A DNA stretch of 64,000 nt from Chaetoceros tenuissimus. Taxonomy: Eukaryota > Bacillariophyta > Thalassiosirophyceae > Chaetocerotales > Chaetocerotaceae. The notes below the pieces were generated by a model. It did not search any database, was not told the origin of the DNA, and saw nothing but the letters and a program-made list of their open reading frames with translations. Location: contig BLLK01000057.1 in assembly GCA_021927905.1 (NCBI GenBank), positions 186,001 to 250,000 on the forward strand, in the 5' to 3' direction. How positions within the stretch are numbered: the first letter of the stretch is position 1; each line of letters starts with the position of its first letter. Below, one piece after another: positions 41,901-50,240 of the stretch. Both the position numbers and the translations under genes were made by a program.

Positions 41901-42745
41901 TAGAAATGACTCGTAACTGCAAGATACATATCATACATGTAGCAGGCACTAGAATGATAGTGCAAGGCGCGGATGGTTTGAGCAGAGGAGCTCTAACTGA
42001 AGGAGTAATGAAAGGAGAAGCAATGAAATCATTTGTTCCGCTGCATCAGTCAGCCTTGGACAGAGATCCAGCACTGGAACCGTGGCTACGTGACTGGTTT
42101 GAAAGTGCAGGAAGAAATCAAGGCCAAGATTTGGAGTTTCTGTCCATGGAGGACTGGTTTGAGAGAGGTCATGACATTTTGGAAGGCAGTGTCAACGTAG
42201 ACGGTCAATGGGTTCCAAATTATGTATCTGGTAATTTTGTATGGTCGCCTCCTCCTAGCTTGGCTTTACCTTGCTTGGAAGAAATACGGCGCGCCAGACA
42301 CAAGAGACAAGAGTCAACTCACATTTTCATTTGTCCCAGGTTGATGACACCTGCATGGAAAAGGCATTTACACAAGGCGGCTGATATCATCTTGGAACTT
42401 CCCCCTGGTCATGCAGCTTGGAGTGTGAACATGTTTGAACCTTTACTAATAGCAATATTTTTTCCTTTCCTCAACAGTAGACCATGGCAACTCAAAGGGT
42501 CACCAGCACTTTTGGAATTGGGAAGGAAGGTGCAACAGGTGTTCAAAGGAGACGAAAGCACCAAAAGACATGTTTTGCGGGAACTTTGGAATCTCCCGAG
42601 AAGGCTGCAAGGAATGTCAGATGAGTTGGTGCTGCGAGTGCTACGTATATCAGGGGAGCCTAGAATTTCATCGAAAGCTACCGGAAAACGACGAAGGAGC
42701 AAAGTGGAAGAAAACAAGCGACTCAAACTGTTTCAATCATGCTAG
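38918..42745 (+). CDS. Reverse transcriptase / RNase H polyprotein region
   Basis: This frame is open from the codon after the gag TGA (38915-38917) to 42745, about 1275 residues, and is in the same frame as gag. There is no ATG near its start, so readthrough of TGA is the simplest expression route. RT motifs include FFAVPKGEEDIRMVYDATK, FFGDIDLGEMFLNYFL, RNLMGLKSSPY and SYVDDIRTWA (catalytic YVDD at 40901-40912). The RNase H region has YGFGDASGSGFG, NLRELKNL, FLFTDNSTAEAAF and IHIIHVAGTRM..GADGLSRG. These match DIRS-order polymerases. It overlaps the recombinase ORF in another frame by about 175 bp. Confidence 0.85.
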   Translation, partial: EVGVNEVQVRLEEECSGIKLITPVNTPLFIFAQHWPSLAFSSVSLGCKNLTTVVDDITLQGKLELEKSQIGVTVCRRNETLRALHAFKGSCWVMLQGSVNYLVQILSALPQEMASQAVVLITNGNRRRLRDFGLKRFTKIPHRHVGGALDHVWWIGSAQELHIPAAKVHAQLRDMLKCTEEGSFYSGDMNTPAYIPLARINDPVICPSVLVRSGKVRRKITSAEALDLYDVEVQYQHFTSIDFKKQAPGKITYGLMESVLKARSVLSKKREVEDTGSDVPSAKKARVTQILVEEDPQIEDVREDPTVKSAKATKSDDAEVQVDIWNRRMFQKCLSVTYQADKHAKMCDMLRRVMLRFYQRKIYTSFRKYLHKEHGAKAVSRYHQLKQNKKKKLSELEKDIIVGTDAIRRASEASYWEWTSGSTLFFWRWPECYQQEVRDGLAVTLLDKPPVYWKKSRWPEDDKQLEAMRKKIKKVADRGYIKDGEVDSLISFFAVPKGEEDIRMVYDATKCGLNEVIWSPNFFLPTVATVVRSTTPDTFFGDIDLGEMFLNYFLDEDLRSSAGVDVTNIADLLEVEVPEGKRLIMRWERNLMGLKSSPYNCIRTFLWSEDFIRGDRKDSNNPLRWDTVVTNLPGSADYDPTKPWIYRWDETNKRIAASFCSYVDDIRTWAQGEDHCNEATRTIAAKINYLGQQDAPRKRREVSQAPGAWAGATVETVAGEGVYASILPEKWNKARDIVEKWLTCAPEEEEEDWKVNRKELEKDTGFLIHVCLTFENFKPYLKGFYNTLNGWRWDRDSDGWKRSNKDWKQYWEDLEAGDGTTNGVEWTNIGSRAEHWSDVKFMLKEEHQDDNAPVFVKGVPRFKQDLRVLSKLLESETPSKRLIRGSKIWEIIYGFGDASGSGFGMSWEKDCKGKTTGGSSISYRFGRWGSDMDDSSSNLRELKNLVQTLEKMGEKELEGVEMFLFTDNSTAEAAFYKGSSSSEWLFDLVVRLSVLEMTRNCKIHIIHVAGTRMIVQGADGLSRGALTEGVMKGEAMKSFVPLHQSALDRDPALEPWLRDWFESAGRNQGQDLEFLSMEDWFERGHDILEGSVNVDGQWVPNYVSGNFVWSPPPSLALPCLEEIRRARHKRQESTHIFICPRLMTPAWKRHLHKAADIILELPPGHAAWSVNMFEPLLIAIFFPFLNSRPWQLKGSPALLELGRKVQQVFKGDESTKRHVLRELWNLPRRLQGMSDELVLRVLRISGEPRISSKATGKRRRSKVEENKRLKLFQSC

Positions 42746-43163
42746 ACCAGGAGATTCTTTTCTGGCTCCATTTCAATGTGACAATTGTTGCTTCATGAAC
42801 CTGTATCTGAGAAATCCTAACCCGCACTCTCCCAGCGATGAAATAGCATTGAATTTGATTCGTCGTGCAAATCTTGATATGTTATGGGGTAGAGACTCTT
42901 CTACCGTGTCTAGTGCTTATGGTCAAATGCTACAGCTGAAGAAAATGTCTTCTAACTTAGGGTTGTTAGTTTCAAGGGACAAGATGGGACCTTGGCCAAT
43001 TGAAGACTGCTCTGGAGTAGAAACGGCCATGTTGATGTTGTGGAAATCATTAGACAAGGGTCAAAAGGGAAGAAACTACTGTCAGTTTGACACTATTCGA
43101 AAAATACGTTCATTGAGAGAGAACATACATTCAGGCAGTGTAAATGGACTGCTCAGCAATGTT
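42570..43163 (+). pseudogene. Tyrosine recombinase gene, 5' part (interrupted)
   Basis: Starts in an alternative frame inside the end of the RT/RNase H ORF. It encodes the N-terminal region typical of this recombinase ORF: FQCDNCCFMNLY, RRANLDMLWGRDSSTV, MGPWPIEDCSGVE and CQFDTIRKIRSLREN. It stops being recombinase-like at VNGLLSN, where a 3466-bp element is inserted. The frame resumes at 46630. The element is therefore not autonomous in this copy. Confidence 0.75.
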
Positions 43164-43795
43164 TGTTACAACGGGGGCCTTAAGTTAGTAGTAGGACGTA
43201 AATTCGCAGCACACGACCAGGAATTCTTCCAAAACAAAGAGTCATATGGAGCAGTAAAGAAGAAGAGTGCACATGACGCACTCAACTCGGTGCAGAATGT
43301 TCTGGAATATAGTAGGATAATGAGTAGTCCAATCGCAATAGCTCCCAAAGACGCCACAGGCTGCTTCGACCTACTGCGGAGGGAAATCATAAAAGTAATC
43401 CAAGAATCCAAGGGAATGCCAAAGGAGTTTGGTGAATGTGTAGTGCAAACACTTCATGGCATGGAGAGGCATATCCGCTTAGCAGGAAAGTTATTAAAGA
43501 AGAGTTTCAAATATAACAGCAGCAACAACATTGGTGGTATGGCAAGGAAGTGGAGAAGGTCCACAGGACGGAAATGACATGATTGGATTGCTTAAAGATG
43601 TCCACACCAAAACAACTCGAGGATGCACATTACTTCATCCGGATGGAGTGCAGTCAGTAACCAGACATGGAGGTGGCTTCATTGACGACCAAATCGACGT
43701 GATATTATTGGATACGCAGTTTGCAGCACAGGAGAAAGAATTAGTTGAGGATATCCACTTAAGTGGCAAAATCTGCTAAATGTATCCGGAGGTGA
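43164..43795 (+). pseudogene. Reverse transcriptase domain of the nested element, frameshifted
   Basis: Three frames together carry a reverse transcriptase palm. The first piece has KESYGAVKKKSAHDAL and PKDATGCFD (first catalytic Asp). The second, from about 43531, has VWQGSGEGP and GGGFIDDQID, the FIDD variant of the YxDD motif. The third, from about 43757, has WQNLLNVSGGDLSINKCAVG and runs into the long downstream ORF. Frames change near 43530-43550 and 43757. The fingers region upstream of the first piece is missing. This copy cannot make a complete enzyme. Confidence 0.65.
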
Positions 43796-43871
43796 TCTTA
43801 GTATTAACAAATGCGCAGTAGGATTCGCTCAGTACGAATTTGTCAAATCCATAAAGAGAGACTACGTAAAG

Positions 43872-46538
43872 ATGAAGAGCATCAATGAGAATGAGACACA
43901 AATAGAGCTCCAACCCAATAACCAGCTCTTGCAAAAGGAAGTCTTGAAACGTCTGGAACCAAATGACGGAGAGAAGTACCTAGGAGTAAGGAATGCCCTT
44001 AGCGGTTCTAATAACGACGAATTCAAGGCACGAAAGTCACAAGTAGAGGAAATGGCAGGAAGAGTGTCTATGTCACATATCACTAGACAACAAGCATACA
44101 TGATACACTCCATTCAATACAAGCCAGCGATCACATACCCCTTACAGCACACAACGTTCACGACAAAGCAGTGCAAAGCAATACAAGTTCCGATGACAAA
44201 TGCACTATTGCCAAAAATGGGATTCAATAGACACATGCCGCGTGCAGTAGTCTTCGGTCCAATGCAATATGGAGGCATAGCAATGATAGATATTGAAACA
44301 GAGCAGATAGCAAGTCACCTGGAGTCACTAGTGAAGGATCTCCGGACAGATACACTACAATCAGAGGAACGAATCATAGTGTTAGCTGCGTATCAGAGAT
44401 ACATGGGATGTGGAAATCACTTCCTGGAAAATGACCCTAAACACTGGCCATACAAACCAAAGCAATGTAAAACTACATACATCTGGAATATGATTTGGAA
44501 GCATGGAATTAGTATTCGATCCACTCAGCTTTGGAAATCAGTATCCAAGTATTCAAATGATGAAGCTATTATGGATGGAATAGTGAGAACAGCATTGGAT
44601 CGACGCGGAACTCCTCAACATCTGTCAGACGATTGTATCACGAACGCAAATACAGTCCGTATTTACCTTCGAGTTCACTTCTTAAGCGACATGGTAACAG
44701 ATGGGAAGATAGATACAGAATTATTCAATGTCGAAAGGCGAGCAATTGCTAGTGAAGTTTACCCTTACCAGGACAAACCAAGCACAAAAGCTATCAACGA
44801 CTGGAAGAAAGCAGTGAGAGCATCATTTATACATGGAGATATGGGAATAGGAAGGATCTTAGTAGACCAAGTCATTGGAGACGAAAGTGACCCACAAAAC
44901 CTACAGCAGTACATTGCGACTCAACCAAGCCACATCAAGCAAATCATGGGAATACAGAGTGAGGAATGGACTGACGACAGTACTTTGGCGGTAGTAGCAG
45001 CATTGAGAGAGGGAAGGACCATCACAATCTTCGGTGACGGCTCTGTAAAGGATGGACGAGGTAGCCATGCCTATAGAATAATACCACATGACAATTTGTA
45101 TGATGATAGGGGCACTTTGACAGCTGGAGCAGTAACTAATGGGGACCGGAGGTGGATCACCTCACTCAGAACAGAGCAGATGTCGCAACTAGGAGCACTA
45201 TATACAATTCTTGCTATAGCAGTCACAAATGAGGTAACAGACTCAAAGTCAACCTTTCTCTTTCGCTACGACAATCAAGAGAGTCTTCGACGGGTGAAAA
45301 TAGTCCATTCCTTTTACACAGATGCATCACCATTTGCAACTGATTACGACGTATGGGCAGAGATAACGAGAGTGTGTGAGAGATTCCCAAATGTCATCAT
45401 AGAAGAGTCTTGGGTAAAAGGGCATCAGGATGATGATTCAGAAGAAGTTACCATCGAAGCACAGCATAATATAGACATGGATGCATTGGCAGAGGTGCAT
45501 CGTGAGTCAGATGAAACAATGCCACAGGCACCATTGTTCTGTAGTGAACGAGCACAGATATTAATGGACGGGATTGCAGTCACTCAAGGATTCCACCACC
45601 AATTACGGGTGCATTTATTAGGAGACAACCTGAGGCAGTATATCAAGGGTAAGACCGGCTGGTCAGACAATGAATTCAATACAGTCAACTGGCAAGCACT
45701 AGAGCGGTACCTCAAGGCAGTATCTCCAGGCAAACGAACCAACATTATCAAAATGCAACATGGATGGCACCACACCTGTGAAAGAGATGCCATGTTCAAG
45801 GAGTCTGGCAATTTCAAATCGGGTCACACAAGCACATTCTGCCCATTCGGGTGTGGTGAGAGCGACTACCGCTGGCATTTCTTGCGATGCACAAAGTCTC
45901 CAATATCGAAAGAAGCAGCAAGTGAGACAAGGAAACTTCATAACGTATTCAAACGATACAAAGTACATCGTGAGATGCAAAGTGTGATACTGCAACGAGT
46001 GAAGGCTACGCTACAAAGTCAACGAATTGTACCTATGCAACTAGATGATCATACAGATCCTTTGCTCCAAGAAGCACTGGACGAACAAGACATATTAGGG
46101 TGGGATCAATTCCTGCTCGGGAGACAGTCCAAGCGCTGGGAGGAATTACAGCACAAGGAGTACTCGAGACTGGCTGCACAGTTACCAGCAAACTCCTCGC
46201 TCCCTGCACATTTCAAATCTACAGTACTCTCCAAAATGATGATCCAAGAGGCAACTTACATCGTGCTGAACCGATGGCAGGTGCATAACGAAGTGGCCCA
46301 TACAGCTATTACTGCGAAGGAATATATCATAGACCGAGACAAAGCCAAGGTTCAAGTTCGGGCACTACTATCTGCACCACGACCAGACCACAGAGCACTG
46401 ACAAGACTGATACCTGAGACAGTTGAGACACTTTTGTCACAACCGCTAGAACGCATTCAAGAATGGATCGCTACATGGAAGGCTTCTAAAGCTTACATAG
46501 CGCCATCACTTATCACAACATATATGCAAACAACATAA
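43872..46538 (+). CDS. RNase H and zinc-finger C-terminal ORF of the nested retroelement
   Basis: 888-aa open frame, continuous with the last RT fragment upstream (the first ATG is at 43872, but the frame is open before it). After the RT thumb/connection region it has an RNase H domain with IFGDGSVKDGRGSHAY and SWVKGHQDDDS (nucleotides about 45028-45440). It ends with a Cys/His cluster, FCPFGCGESDYRWHFLRC, like the C-terminal finger of many LINE-type proteins. The frame is intact although the RT part is broken, which suggests the copy is young. Confidence 0.7.
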   Translation: MKSINENETQIELQPNNQLLQKEVLKRLEPNDGEKYLGVRNALSGSNNDEFKARKSQVEEMAGRVSMSHITRQQAYMIHSIQYKPAITYPLQHTTFTTKQCKAIQVPMTNALLPKMGFNRHMPRAVVFGPMQYGGIAMIDIETEQIASHLESLVKDLRTDTLQSEERIIVLAAYQRYMGCGNHFLENDPKHWPYKPKQCKTTYIWNMIWKHGISIRSTQLWKSVSKYSNDEAIMDGIVRTALDRRGTPQHLSDDCITNANTVRIYLRVHFLSDMVTDGKIDTELFNVERRAIASEVYPYQDKPSTKAINDWKKAVRASFIHGDMGIGRILVDQVIGDESDPQNLQQYIATQPSHIKQIMGIQSEEWTDDSTLAVVAALREGRTITIFGDGSVKDGRGSHAYRIIPHDNLYDDRGTLTAGAVTNGDRRWITSLRTEQMSQLGALYTILAIAVTNEVTDSKSTFLFRYDNQESLRRVKIVHSFYTDASPFATDYDVWAEITRVCERFPNVIIEESWVKGHQDDDSEEVTIEAQHNIDMDALAEVHRESDETMPQAPLFCSERAQILMDGIAVTQGFHHQLRVHLLGDNLRQYIKGKTGWSDNEFNTVNWQALERYLKAVSPGKRTNIIKMQHGWHHTCERDAMFKESGNFKSGHTSTFCPFGCGESDYRWHFLRCTKSPISKEAASETRKLHNVFKRYKVHREMQSVILQRVKATLQSQRIVPMQLDDHTDPLLQEALDEQDILGWDQFLLGRQSKRWEELQHKEYSRLAAQLPANSSLPAHFKSTVLSKMMIQEATYIVLNRWQVHNEVAHTAITAKEYIIDRDKAKVQVRALLSAPRPDHRALTRLIPETVETLLSQPLERIQEWIATWKASKAYIAPSLITTYMQTT

Positions 46539-46629
46539 ACTCCTTCCCCTTTTTCATCCACCCAATTGGGCCGATGTAATGAAGTTGATACTCATAATGT
46601 AGTGATTAACGTCAGTAAAGAATTTATTA

Positions 46630-47471
46630 TCAGCAATGTTGCTTTCACGGATCAGAGAGGAAGAGTTTTTCATATGGACAAATCTCCTATGCATACCAAA
46701 TGGTTTCAACTATTCAGCAAGGGTTGTGAATCCCGGATGGGAAATTCTACATCACAAGATGCAGCTCTTTCAGTGGAAGCAATGCTAGCAATGTTGGAAT
46801 TACTGGAGTTGAGAGTGCAACGTACTAGTACGTCTAAGGAAGAGAGAAGAATGGCGGTCATGATTGCCGCAGTACTTGTGGTAGGATTTTGTGCAGCTCT
46901 TAGAGGAGGTGAAATAATGCTGGTAGAAGCAACAGAGTTCTGCAGGAGAATAGATGCTGGAAGAGTTGAGTCTACACAGCACGTGCTGGTACCTCTTATG
47001 GGACGATTCAAAAATGAAATAGGAGAAAGAAACGTTCTACTAGCGTTGGTAGCTGTCACTAAGAGTGGAATTCAGATCAGAAAATGGTTGGATCGACTTG
47101 CAATGATCCTTAGACTAGAAGGAAGGGACGTCGGTGATCCTAGTCCAGCCATATGCGATGAGAACGGTTATGTGCTCAGCACAAAAGTATTAGAGAAGGA
47201 GTTGCATGGATTGTTGAAGATTCTTCAAGAGAAAGGAGTAGTCCCAGAAGGCCTCAGTGTGGAAAGTGAATTTCATGTGTATAGATCCTTGAGACGAGGT
47301 GCCACAGCAAGAGCTACAAACATGCAACTCAGTCAGGTCGTGATTGATACCAACAACAGATGGAGATCGATGCAAACATCCAGAGGAAAGAAGAATCTGC
47401 CTATGAGTCAACTTTACCTGGATATTCGCGTCGCATTACCTGCACGTCTAGCCTTTTCTGCTGCAATGTAG
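46630..47471 (+). pseudogene. Tyrosine recombinase gene, 3' catalytic part (interrupted)
   Basis: The frame resumes after the second copy of the target duplication: SNVAFTDQRGRVFHMDK, then GFCAALRGGEIML with the first catalytic Arg, FHVYRSLRRGATAR with the H-x-x-R box, and a Tyr in MSQLYLDI as the likely nucleophile. All four signature positions of tyrosine recombinases are present. The open frame also extends back to 46566 inside the insert, so a shortened product could start there. Confidence 0.75.
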
Positions 47472-47563
47472 TAGGACCCAGTCTGAGCACAGACGATGGA
47501 TTCCTATTGTTGAGACCGACATTGAAGCAGAAAGCATTGTGAGGTAGGGAATGATGAGGGGGA

Positions 47564-48041
47564 GAGATCAAGGTCTTCTGGAAGACATTGATTTTATTAT
47601 TGTCTTTCAAGTAGTAAATTCTTGATTTGAAGTTCGAAAGTGCTGGATTGCACGTTAGAGGATGTTGAGCTTGTGGAGAAGTGACATAGCGCCATCTCCT
47701 TTTGCAGCAAGCTCACATCGTGGCGTTGAGGTTCTAGGTTTACTGTGAAACTTCAAACATATATGAGATTCATTTCGATTGTATGCTCGGAGTGGAGAAA
47801 CCATAGAATGTTCTCTTCCCTCACTCTTATAAGAGTTCAAAGAAAGTATCTACGAAATGTGAAGAATTCAAATTTGATTTTACTCCCGTTTATCTGGAAC
47901 TTGAGGTGAGGTGGGACTGCGTCCCCCCCTACCCCCCTTTTTCAAGTATAACTTGAGAGGTCTCACTTTGTAAAAGGCTAACTATTCTAACTGACTCGTT
48001 GATTGCTCTTACCACCTACTTACTAACTTATACGCCTTCCC
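47564..48041 (+). repeat. Split direct repeat B1
   Basis: About 478 bp, repeated at 48489-48965 with only a few differences (for example TTCTGG versus TTCCGG, and homopolymer C lengths). It sits immediately before A2. Confidence 0.9.
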
Positions 48042-48473
48042 ATTTTGCACATACAGTTCAATAGGGAAAAGAAAGAGAAGCGAAGGAGGTGAAAGTGCAA
48101 ACTACGATGCAGGTAGAATATCTTTTGAAACGTCTGCTAACGTCTAGGTGTCAGATTTTGAAAGTTTGAAAAAATGACGCACAATCCATACTCTAATACA
48201 TCTACTACCTACAGAAAAGATTCTAGAGATATGATTGGAAGTCTCGAACTTGAAACAAGTGACGTATATCGAAAAGGAACGGCTGACAGACGGAAGAAGG
48301 AATTGAAACGAATGACGTGTTACAAGCAGAGCCATTGAAATTGTAAGATGTCAGAAAGAGGTGTCAGTTAGAAGGTCTTTACTTTACTTCAGCAGTGTGC
48401 TCATAGAAAGTTGAAATTCAGTTGTGTGGAAGAATAGCTATCTTGTACTGGAACTGGAAAGAAAATTTTTTAC
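48039..48473 (+). repeat. Split direct repeat A2
   Basis: 435 bp, apparently identical to A1. It shares CCC with the end of B1. Confidence 0.9.
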
Positions 48474-48488
48474 CCACCCACCCATCCC

Positions 48489-48965
48489 GAGATCAAGGTC
48501 TTCCGGAAGACATTGATTTTATTATTGTCTTTCAAGTAGTAAATTCTTGATTTGAAGTTCGAAAGTGCTGGATTGCACGTTAGAGGATGTTGAGCTTGTG
48601 GAGAAGTGACATAGCGCCATCTCCTTTTGCAGCAAGCTCACATCGTGGCGTTGAGGTTCTAGGTTTACTGTGAAACTTCAAACATATATGAGATTCATTT
48701 CGATTGTATGCTCGGAGTGGAGAAACCATAGAATGTTCTCTTCCCTCACTCTTATAAGAGTTCAAAGAAAGTATCTACGAAATGTGAAGAATTCAAATTT
48801 GATTTTACTCCCGTTTATCTGGAACTTGAGGTGAGGTGGGACTGCGTCCCCCCTACCCCCCTTTTTCAAGTATAACTTGAGAGGTCTCACTTTGTAAATG
48901 GCTAACTATTCTAACTGACTCGTTGATTGCTCTTACCACCTACTTACTAACTTATACGCCTTCCC
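48489..48965 (+). repeat. Split direct repeat B2
   Basis: Right end of the Ngaro-like element. Fifteen bases of CCACCC-type sequence separate it from A2. Confidence 0.9.
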
Positions 48966-49678
48966 CAACGCTTGACAGGGATAATTGTCGGCGATTTTTG
49001 GAACAGGGCCGATGGCCGATGGAAACAAGAAACATCACATATGATGATGACGATAATCATGAGGAGGATGATCAAGTCGATGATGATTCTGAGGAAATAC
49101 CAGATTTAGTGCCTAGAGACGAGATTGATAGTAATAGCGGTGATGATACTTAAAATGAAACTGATGAGGATACCGAAGATGAGATCAGAATACGTGCATT
49201 ACCTAATATGGTGCCACTTCCATTGGTGCAACTGGTGAATTTCTACGAAGAAAAGTACAAGAGGAATGAAGATGAGACTAGATCTATCTACGAAGGGGTC
49301 GAGAATGAAGATGAGACTAGATCTGTCTCCACTGCAACTGAAACTGTAGAAATAACTAGGAATAGAAATGGATGGACAATTCGAAGACCTTTGATGGGTC
49401 AATATTTTAGAGCAGCAGATCATGAAAGCTCCAGTAGTGAATTGAATCAAGTGTCGGAAGGTAGGAATATTGTTTCATCACAATTTCCTACACTTGGAAG
49501 ATCACATGCTGCATTTGAAAGGCGATTAAGAGCTTTAAGAAGACGCATGGGTCTGACACACAGAGAATATGTTCAAATGATTCAATATTACCTTGACAAC
49601 CCTGAATTGATTCATCGCTGGGAAGAACAAAATAGTCATGATGACGAAGAAGCAAAAGATGATAGTGATGAACAATGA
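48966..49678 (+). pseudogene. 3' part of the host gene interrupted by the Ngaro-like element
   Basis: From the element's right end the frame reads TLDRDNCRRFLEQGRWPMET, then a long Asp/Glu-rich stretch, an in-frame TAA (49151-49153), and then continues without shift as NETDEDTEDEIRIRALPNMVPLPLV to a stop at 49678. The C-terminal part has FERRLRALRRRMGLTHREYV and ends in an acidic tail. No family was recognised. The TAA and the element insertion both disable it; the segment from 49208 (156 codons) might still be expressed on its own. Confidence 0.5.
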
Positions 49679-49929
49679 GCAATATTAAATATATTAAACA
49701 GCAAAAAATTCTTCTACGTATGTGAATAAACATTTTAAATTTTTTTCGTATTGTTTCTTTTCATTTTTGGTGTCAATGGAGGAAAGTTAATGATCGGGAA
49801 GGCTAGCTACAGTATATTGCCTGTTGACATACTGGCTAGTCACAGGCGAAATACTGGTAGAAAAGTGCCTGTGTTTTCGCTCCATGACTACATTATTCTC
49901 CTCCACAAGAAGTATTTCCCCTTTATCAT
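49679..49929. other. Spacer with small hairpin
   Basis: No gene supported. 49841-49873 has CACAGGC and GCCTGTG arms around a 19-base loop and is related to the longer inverted repeat at 33015-33140. Confidence 0.4.
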
Positions 49930-50131
49930 AAAGAAAGTTTTCTTTCCTTTGTACGTTCGCACGCCAGGAATAGACCTCTGCCATTCTACCGTTTGTATTC
50001 TCATAGTTCATTAACTTCTATTTATGAAATAGCTTTGAAAGCAAGATTGTTGTAAACAATAGATGATTTTGTTCTTCACAATAGGGTTCGGGTTCTCATA
50101 TTTCAACCGTAAATTAACGCTCATATCTTTT
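49930..50131 (+). promoter_or_regulatory. Conserved upstream block of F-box/ankyrin copy A2
   Basis: Close copy of 28742-28915, including TTTCTTTCCTTTGTAC, TTCTATTTATGAAAT, GGTTCGGGTTCTCATATTTC and TAAATTAACGCTCATATC. Confidence 0.5.
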
Positions 50132-50240
50132 CTTCTTGACACCATGCTTCTCAAACGAATAGCACTACGAGTATTTGTTATGAACCGTCTTATTTACCAA
50201 CAACAACAACCCAAAGGCTTAGAACTTACAAACAGATAGA

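Larger units (their letters stand above)
43164..46629 (+). mobile_element. Nested RT/RNase H retroelement with 11-bp target duplication
   Basis: Both sides carry TCAGCAATGTT (43153-43163 and 46630-46640), an 11-bp target-site duplication inside the recombinase gene. The insert is 3466 bp, with no LTRs or terminal inverted repeats. It starts inside an RT domain, so it looks 5'-truncated as non-LTR elements often are, but no poly(A) tail is visible at the 3' end. A long RNase H ORF is intact. Confidence 0.8.
36285..48965 (+). mobile_element. Ngaro/PAT-like tyrosine-recombinase retrotransposon with split direct repeats
   Basis: Terminal structure is A1 (36285-36719), coding region, B1 (47564-48041), A2 (48039-48473), B2 (48489-48965). 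This is the split direct repeat order known for PAT and Ngaro elements of the DIRS order. The genes are a gag-like ORF, an RT/RNase H region and a tyrosine recombinase split by a nested insertion. CCC occurs at the A1 start, the B1/A2 junction and the B2 end, as expected for recombination points. No target duplication is seen, which fits recombinase-mediated insertion. Without the 3.5-kb insertion the element is about 9.2 kb. By eye the A copies look identical, so insertion is recent. Confidence 0.85.

Noticed and set aside
47655-47840. 61-codon frame present twice (also at 48580-48765)
   Set aside because: Lies within the B repeats, so its conservation is due to the repeat and not to coding constraint.
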